Source of the DNA: Nitrosomonas sp.
GTDB taxonomy: Bacteria > Pseudomonadota > Gammaproteobacteria > Burkholderiales > Nitrosomonadaceae
Direction: 5' to 3'
DNA length: 9,285 nucleotides
Assembly (NCBI GenBank): GCA_003514765.1
Contig: DOOY01000250.1
Span: 1 to 9,285, forward strand
The notes under the pieces were generated by a model. The model did no database searches and was not told the DNA's origin. It was given only the letters and a program-made list of their open reading frames with translations. The translations under genes were made by a program, and so were the position numbers. Below are positions 6,061 to 9,285 of the stretch, one piece after another (positions within the stretch are counted from its first letter, which is position 1; each line of letters begins with the position of its first letter).

Positions 6061-6379
6061 TATATTAATTTCTATGTTGTCGCATGAAAAAGGCATGCAT
6101 TTCTTTCAGTGCATTCGAATACAATACAAATTTTGTTGCAATTGCAAAAATCTGATATTCTAAAAACGCTTGAATTCAGCGAGTAATATTTTATTTTGTG
6201 TCACATTAACATAAGTTAATTGCGTTAAAAGGCGCATGTGAGAGTATTAACATTCACCAAGGGGTTGCTACCGAGCCCTGTCAATCAAATCTCTGGAATA
6301 GTCCATTTCAGGATTTGTTGATTTTAAAATCATGTATGTTCAATTTGATTGTTTTTCTTAATTTATAGGAGTTATTTCA
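6061..6379. promoter_or_regulatory. AT-rich intergenic region with three palindromes
   Basis: This 319-base gap has no credible ORF. It contains the perfect palindrome TTGCAATTGCAA (6136-6147), the inverted repeat TTAAC-ATAA-GTTAA (6206-6219) and the perfect palindrome TGATTTTAAAATCA (6319-6332). The last is about 48 bases before the lipoprotein ATG and could be an operator. A weak promoter candidate is TTGTTG (6133-6138), 17 bases, then TATTCT (6156-6161), overlapping the first palindrome. No terminator for the phosphatase gene was found. The more GC-rich patch around 6255-6280 resembles no RNA family I know. Confidence 0.45.
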
Positions 6380-6601
6380 ATGAAAAAATATATTTTATTG
6401 CTGACCATTACTTTTGCGCTCTTTTTCATCGCGGGCTGTGCCGAACAAGGTCCTGCCGAGAAAGCAGGTGAAGCAATTGACGAAAGCGTTGAAAAAGGAC
6501 TTGATGCAGTTGATGACGCTGCCAACGACGTTGAAGATAGTGCGGAAGAAGCGGGTGAAGCGATTGACGACCAGGCTGATGATATCAGTAGTGGGTACTA
6601 A
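6380..6601 (+). CDS. Small acidic lipoprotein with an 11-residue repeat
   Basis: The 73-residue protein has a clear lipoprotein signal: MKK, a hydrophobic stretch to Phe16, and lipobox Ile17-Ala-Gly-Cys20. The predicted mature part is about 54 residues, very rich in Asp, Glu and Ala, without further cysteines, and likely forms one amphipathic helix. The motif AEKAGEAIDES (26-36) recurs as AEEAGEAIDDQ (55-65), a 29-residue period. It resembles entericidin-like and other small stress lipoproteins in size and signal only, and I do not assign a function. AGGAG (6367-6371) lies 8 bases before the ATG. It stands alone between a long AT-rich gap and a terminator-like hairpin. Confidence 0.85.
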   Translation: MKKYILLLTITFALFFIAGCAEQGPAEKAGEAIDESVEKGLDAVDDAANDVEDSAEEAGEAIDDQADDISSGY

Positions 6602-6620
6602 AATCGTTGCAAGTTTGAAA

Positions 6621-6655
6621 CTTCCTCGTCTGTTATGACCGAATGGACGAGGAGG
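6621..6655 (+). other. Stable stem-loop after the lipoprotein gene
   Basis: CTTCCTCGTC (6621-6630) pairs with GACGAGGAGG (6646-6655), ten pairs with one wobble, around a 15-base loop. No T-run follows, so it may protect the 3' end of the mRNA and not terminate it. Confidence 0.5.
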
Positions 6656-6690
6656 CGAATATTAAATTGAATAATCACCATAATTTCCGC

Positions 6691-6714
6691 AGCTGTTAGA
6701 TTACAGCTTGTTTT
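6691..6714 (+). terminator. Probable terminator after the lipoprotein gene
   Basis: AGCTGT (6691-6696) and ACAGCT (6703-6708) form a 6-base stem with a 6-base loop, followed by TGTTTTGTT. The stem is short, so the efficiency is uncertain. Confidence 0.5.
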
Positions 6715-6807
6715 GTTACGTTATGAAGTTTTGCCAAGATTCAGCGGGGGCAGGTTAGACTGCACTTGAATAGCTTGATTAATTTATTTAAGGAGAAAGC
6801 TATCGTT

Positions 6808-7473
6808 ATGGAATTTTCTGCACATTTACTCATGAGTGAATTTGTTACGCATGACGTGAAACGCTTTATTCTGGAAAAGCCCGAAGGGTTTAAGTTCGAA
6901 CCGGGTCAGGCTGTGGAACTTGCTATCGATCATAGTCAGTGGAAAAATGAAAAGCGGCCTTTCACGCCTACTTCATTAACAGACGATCAAATTTTGGAGT
7001 TTATCATCAAAAAATACCCGGATCATCAGGGTGTGACACAAATGCTCCATCAACTGGAAAGTGGCGCCGTTCTGAAAATCAGTGAACCGTTCGGTACCAT
7101 TGAATATAAAGGTCCGGGTGTGTTTATTGCAGGTGGAGCGGGTATTACACCTTTTATTGCTATTTTGAGGAATCTGGCAAGAAAAAATCAATTGGGCGGA
7201 CAAACGCTAATATTCTCAAATAAAACACCTGCTGACATCATTAACGAAAAAGAATTTCGCTATTTACTGGGTGAGCGTTGCATATTGACCTGTACGGAAA
7301 ACAGTGCGCCCGGTTACGACAATTCCTTGGTCGATAAAACCTTCCTAAAAGAAAAAATTAATAATTTTGATCAGCATTTTTATCTTTGTGGGCCTAGTGG
7401 TTTTATGGAGTCGATTACCGATGCTTTAAAGTCTCTTGGCGCACAGCCTGACGCGCTTGTTTTTGAACAATAA
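6808..7473 (+). CDS. Flavodoxin/ferredoxin reductase-like FAD/NAD(P)-binding protein
   Basis: The 221-residue protein is a stand-alone FNR-fold oxidoreductase that should carry FAD and exchange electrons with NAD(P)H. Motifs in order are FEPGQAVELAI (30-40), the flavin-binding RPFTPTS (50-56; many relatives have Tyr in place of Phe51), EPFGTIEY (93-100), the NAD(P)-binding GGAGITPFIAIL (109-120), FSNKTPADII (136-145), YLCGPSGFM (192-200), and a C-terminal FEQ. There is no fused ferredoxin or globin domain, so the electron partner is unknown. ATG 6808 is chosen because MEFSAHLL fits the first strand; AGGAG at 6791-6795 is 12 bases upstream, a long spacing. The in-frame TTG at 6766 would add 14 residues and lacks a ribosome binding site. 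The gene is monocistronic. NAD versus NADP preference cannot be read from the sequence. Confidence 0.85.
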   Translation: MEFSAHLLMSEFVTHDVKRFILEKPEGFKFEPGQAVELAIDHSQWKNEKRPFTPTSLTDDQILEFIIKKYPDHQGVTQMLHQLESGAVLKISEPFGTIEYKGPGVFIAGGAGITPFIAILRNLARKNQLGGQTLIFSNKTPADIINEKEFRYLLGERCILTCTENSAPGYDNSLVDKTFLKEKINNFDQHFYLCGPSGFMESITDALKSLGAQPDALVFEQ

Positions 7474-7752
7474 TTGCAGCCATTCGTTCGCTGACAGAGT
7501 GGCCGCATGTACACATTTAAGATAACGTTTTAGGTTAGTTTACAGAGGTTGCCGAAAAACTGTCCGCGTTGCTGCTGCAAGTGTAAGAATAGGCTCAAAA
7601 TATTTATTTATAGGCATGAACTTCGTTTTTTTCGCCTGTTTTGTTGGGTAATCGTTCGTCTCGAAAACGTTTATCAATGATCTATTCAGAGGATGAGGGA
7701 AGGTTTTGTTCTTTTTTAATTTTATCAAATTTAATAAATAAGGAGTTAGAAC
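7474..7752 (+). promoter_or_regulatory. Intergenic region before the PRC-barrel gene
   Basis: In this 279-base AT-rich gap, GCCATTC (7479-7485) can pair with GAGTGGC (7497-7503), one wobble, as a stem-loop just after the reductase gene, but no T-run follows. A ribosome binding site AGGAG (7741-7745) precedes the next ATG. I see no convincing promoter or ORF. Confidence 0.35.
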
Positions 7753-8451
7753 ATGGCAGATGATAAATATCTAGGCAAATTGCTTTTTGCGGTCGGTTTG
7801 TTTTTGTTGCTGTTAGCTGTAACGATGCGAGTCGGCGCTGATTCAAAAATAGATTTAGGCGCAAGCGACTATATTTCCGGTAATGATATGAATGCAGAAA
7901 ATATGATCGGTCGTGAGGTAATTGATAAGAACAAAAAAAAGATCGGACATGTTAAGGACTTGTTACTCGACAAAAACAACAAGATAGCATTCGCAGTTGT
8001 ATTCGTTGGAGGGGTTCATGAGGTAAATCTCAATAAGCATGTTGCTGTTCCATTTGCTGAGCAGCGAATAAAAGCTGATCAAGCAGAAAAAAGCCTGGTA
8101 CTCAATCTTACGTTACAAGAATTAGGCCAGGAACCTGAATTCAAACTTGGAGAATCTGATGCCGCTGGATTTGAGTACGCAATAAGCGCTGAAAGTCTCA
8201 TTGGCATGGATGTTTTCGGGAAAAATGGTACTTTATTGGGAGAAGTTAAAGATCTGATTTTCAATAACAACAACGATGTTAAATACGTCATTGTTGTAAC
8301 AAGTGGAATTGTGAATATCAGTGATAAACTAGTTGCCGCTCCTTACCATGAACTGAAAATCAATAAAGCCAAAGAAAGTGTTACTTTGGATGTAACAAGT
8401 CAAGAACTTGAAGACGCTCCTGGGTTTCAATACCGTCGACCTCGTCCTTGA
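7753..8451 (+). CDS. Exported or membrane-anchored tandem PRC-barrel protein
   Basis: The 232-residue protein starts with MADDKYLGK and a hydrophobic segment at about 10-28 (LLFAVGLFLLLLAVTM), then VGA-D at 27-30, a possible signal peptidase site. No lipobox is present. Two homologous PRC-barrel-like domains follow: 51-130 (MIGREVIDKNKKKIGHVKDLLLD, ending TLQELGQEPEF) and 149-225 (LIGMDVFGKNGTLLGEVKDLIF, ending TSQELEDAPGF). The shared pattern (L/M)IG-x-(E/D)V-x-x-KN with G-x-VKDL-(L/I) and the closing QEL show an internal duplication. PRC-barrels are small beta-barrels found in photosynthetic reaction centre H subunits, RimM and many stress proteins; they mediate protein contacts. A role in the cell envelope is inferred from the N-terminus. 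AGGAG lies 7 bases before the ATG. Confidence 0.8.
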   Translation: MADDKYLGKLLFAVGLFLLLLAVTMRVGADSKIDLGASDYISGNDMNAENMIGREVIDKNKKKIGHVKDLLLDKNNKIAFAVVFVGGVHEVNLNKHVAVPFAEQRIKADQAEKSLVLNLTLQELGQEPEFKLGESDAAGFEYAISAESLIGMDVFGKNGTLLGEVKDLIFNNNNDVKYVIVVTSGIVNISDKLVAAPYHELKINKAKESVTLDVTSQELEDAPGFQYRRPRP

Positions 8452-8465
8452 CAAATATTGCACGC

Positions 8466-8500
8466 GCAGTTACAAAACATTTTATGTAACTGCATTTTAT
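8466..8500 (+). terminator. Terminator after the PRC-barrel gene
   Basis: GCAGTTACA (8466-8474) and TGTAACTGC (8485-8493) form a perfect 9-base stem with a 10-base loop, followed by ATTTTAT. It lies between two convergent genes; read on the minus strand it has no T-run, so it mainly serves the PRC-barrel gene. Confidence 0.7.
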
Positions 8501-8541
8501 CATTTTGCATTTGCATGGGCGCGTTACTGCAGAAATAGTTG

Positions 8542-9285
8542 TTAATCAGAAACATCCGTTTTAGCAGAATCTTGTGTCTGAATAGACAGCCCCTCTTTGA
8601 ATGTAAGTGTACGATAGGGAAACGGGATTTCAATACCGGCCTCATCTAATGCTTTTTTGACTGCAGTAACAATTTCTCCGCGCGAACGTCGAATATCCAC
8701 AGGTTTATTTCCGGTCCACCAGGTAACTTCAATATCAATACTACTGGAACCGAAAGCCTGTGGAAAAATTTCTATGGGTTGCGACTGTTCAACTGTATTG
8801 CAATTTTTAACCGCTTTTTCAATTACTGCAACCGATTCAGAAATATCCTCTGCATAAGCCACACCGGTTATGATGGTTACACGCCGGTATGGCTTGTTCG
8901 TAAGTACATTGACTGGATTTTTGAACAATGTGGAGTTCGGTACCAACACCAGTTCACCCGTAGTCAGGCGAATCTCTGTCATTCGAATATTCACAGATTC
9001 CACTTTTCCTGTAATACCCTGGCACTCTATGAAATCCCCGCTTTCAAAAGGAAAGCGCCACAGCAGGAGAATGCCCGCAAAAAAGTTTTCAAAGATATCT
9101 TGAAAAGCAAATCCAACCGCAATTGAAACAATGCCCAGGCCACCCAAAGCGGTTGTCGGAGTAAGACCGGGAAACCAGAACATGGCAGCCAGAAGCAAAC
9201 CACTGATCCAGATGCCGATGGTAACCAGCCGAATAATCAGTTCCTGCAAAGATCTGCGCAATTTCCGAAAATTAAATAACCGGTG
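8542..9285 (-). CDS. MscS-family mechanosensitive channel (5' end outside window)
   Basis: Channels of this family open under membrane tension and release solutes during osmotic downshock. The minus-strand frame stays open to the window edge (eight more codons before the TTG at 9261), so the gene is truncated and 247 C-terminal residues are visible. They include a TM2-like helix (LIIRLVTIGIWISGLLLAAM), the pore helix TM3 (ALGGLGIVSIAVGFAFQDI, then ENFFAGILLLW), the beta domain (FPFESGDFIECQGITGKV, then TTGELVLVPNSTLF) and the mixed C-terminal vestibule domain with PFPYRTLTF near the end. The tail after that is polar and short. The number of N-terminal transmembrane helices, and so the subtype, cannot be told. 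It converges with the PRC-barrel gene, 90 bases apart. Confidence 0.92.
   Translation of the reverse strand, partial: HRLFNFRKLRRSLQELIIRLVTIGIWISGLLLAAMFWFPGLTPTTALGGLGIVSIAVGFAFQDIFENFFAGILLLWRFPFESGDFIECQGITGKVESVNIRMTEIRLTTGELVLVPNSTLFKNPVNVLTNKPYRRVTIITGVAYAEDISESVAVIEKAVKNCNTVEQSQPIEIFPQAFGSSSIDIEVTWWTGNKPVDIRRSRGEIVTAVKKALDEAGIEIPFPYRTLTFKEGLSIQTQDSAKTDVSD

Noticed and set aside
6075..6110. Terminator for the phosphatase gene in the stretch after 6060
   Set aside because: Runs of A and T flank GCATGC, but the arms do not pair into a stable stem.
6318..6333. FNR/CRP-type site at TTGATTTTAAAATCAT
   Set aside because: The half-sites TTGAT and ATCAT are 6 bases apart, not the 4 expected for an FNR box, so only a generic palindrome is reported.
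6414..6638. Overlapping 74-codon frame inside and after the lipoprotein gene
   Set aside because: It is a basic shadow frame produced by the repetitive GAA/GAT coding of the lipoprotein and lacks a ribosome binding site or recognisable motif.
7540..7728. Minus-strand 62-codon ORF in the gap before the PRC-barrel gene
   Set aside because: There is no ribosome binding site and no domain, and the composition is typical of random AT-rich DNA.
7706..7735. TTGTTC / TTTAAT promoter for the PRC-barrel gene
   Set aside because: The predicted transcript would start at or inside the ribosome binding site, and the -35 match is poor.
1..9285. CRISPR array, insertion sequence, tRNA or parS site
   Set aside because: No regularly spaced repeats, terminal inverted repeats with a transposase, cloverleaf pattern or consensus parS palindrome were seen when reading both strands.

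Overview
The window looks like chromosomal DNA of a proteobacterium, most likely a beta- or gammaproteobacterium that fixes carbon or uses C1 compounds. The reasons are a chromosomal-type ParB, a YcaR-like Trm112 protein, an MscS-family channel, Shine-Dalgarno-led genes of moderate GC, and a malyl-CoA module of the type known from serine-cycle methylotrophs. A Nitrosomonadaceae-like ammonia oxidiser or a type I methanotroph would fit, but this is a guess from gene content and is not proven by the sequence.

Layout. Positions 1-692 hold the 3' part of parB. A Trm112-family protein (729-911) and a degenerate ADP-ribosylglycohydrolase-fold protein (976-1953) follow on the same strand. A 285-base regulatory gap with two extended -10 promoter candidates leads into mcl (malyl-CoA lyase, 2239-3186), which ends in a strong intrinsic terminator. 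A further extended -10 candidate and a leader with a hairpin and a tiny upstream ORF precede mtkA and mtkB (malate-CoA ligase beta and alpha, 3335-5414), which form a tight pair with its own terminator. A histidine phosphatase (5488-6060) follows. From about 6061 the DNA becomes visibly more AT-rich, with widely spaced single genes: a small acidic lipoprotein (6380-6601), a stand-alone flavodoxin/ferredoxin-reductase-like protein (6808-7473) and an exported or anchored protein with two PRC-barrel domains (7753-8451). The last gene, on the minus strand, is an MscS-family channel whose 5' end lies outside the window.

How the genes work together. MtkAB joins malate and CoA using ATP, and Mcl splits malyl-CoA into acetyl-CoA and glyoxylate. 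All steps are reversible, so the set can also run backwards, turning glyoxylate plus acetyl-CoA into malate. No ppc, glycerate, serine or formyl-H4F gene is nearby, so the set is here a free-standing C4 to C2+C2 module and not a serine-cycle cluster. The phosphatase, lipoprotein, reductase and PRC protein show no clear functional link with it.

The points most worth checking are the isolated malyl-CoA module and its split transcription, the mtkA leader, the ADP-ribosylglycohydrolase homologue that has lost its usual metal-binding motifs, the palindrome-rich gap at 6061-6379 and the tandem PRC-barrel protein. I found no CRISPR array, tRNA, rRNA, insertion sequence or phage gene, and nothing that I would call a clearly new system.
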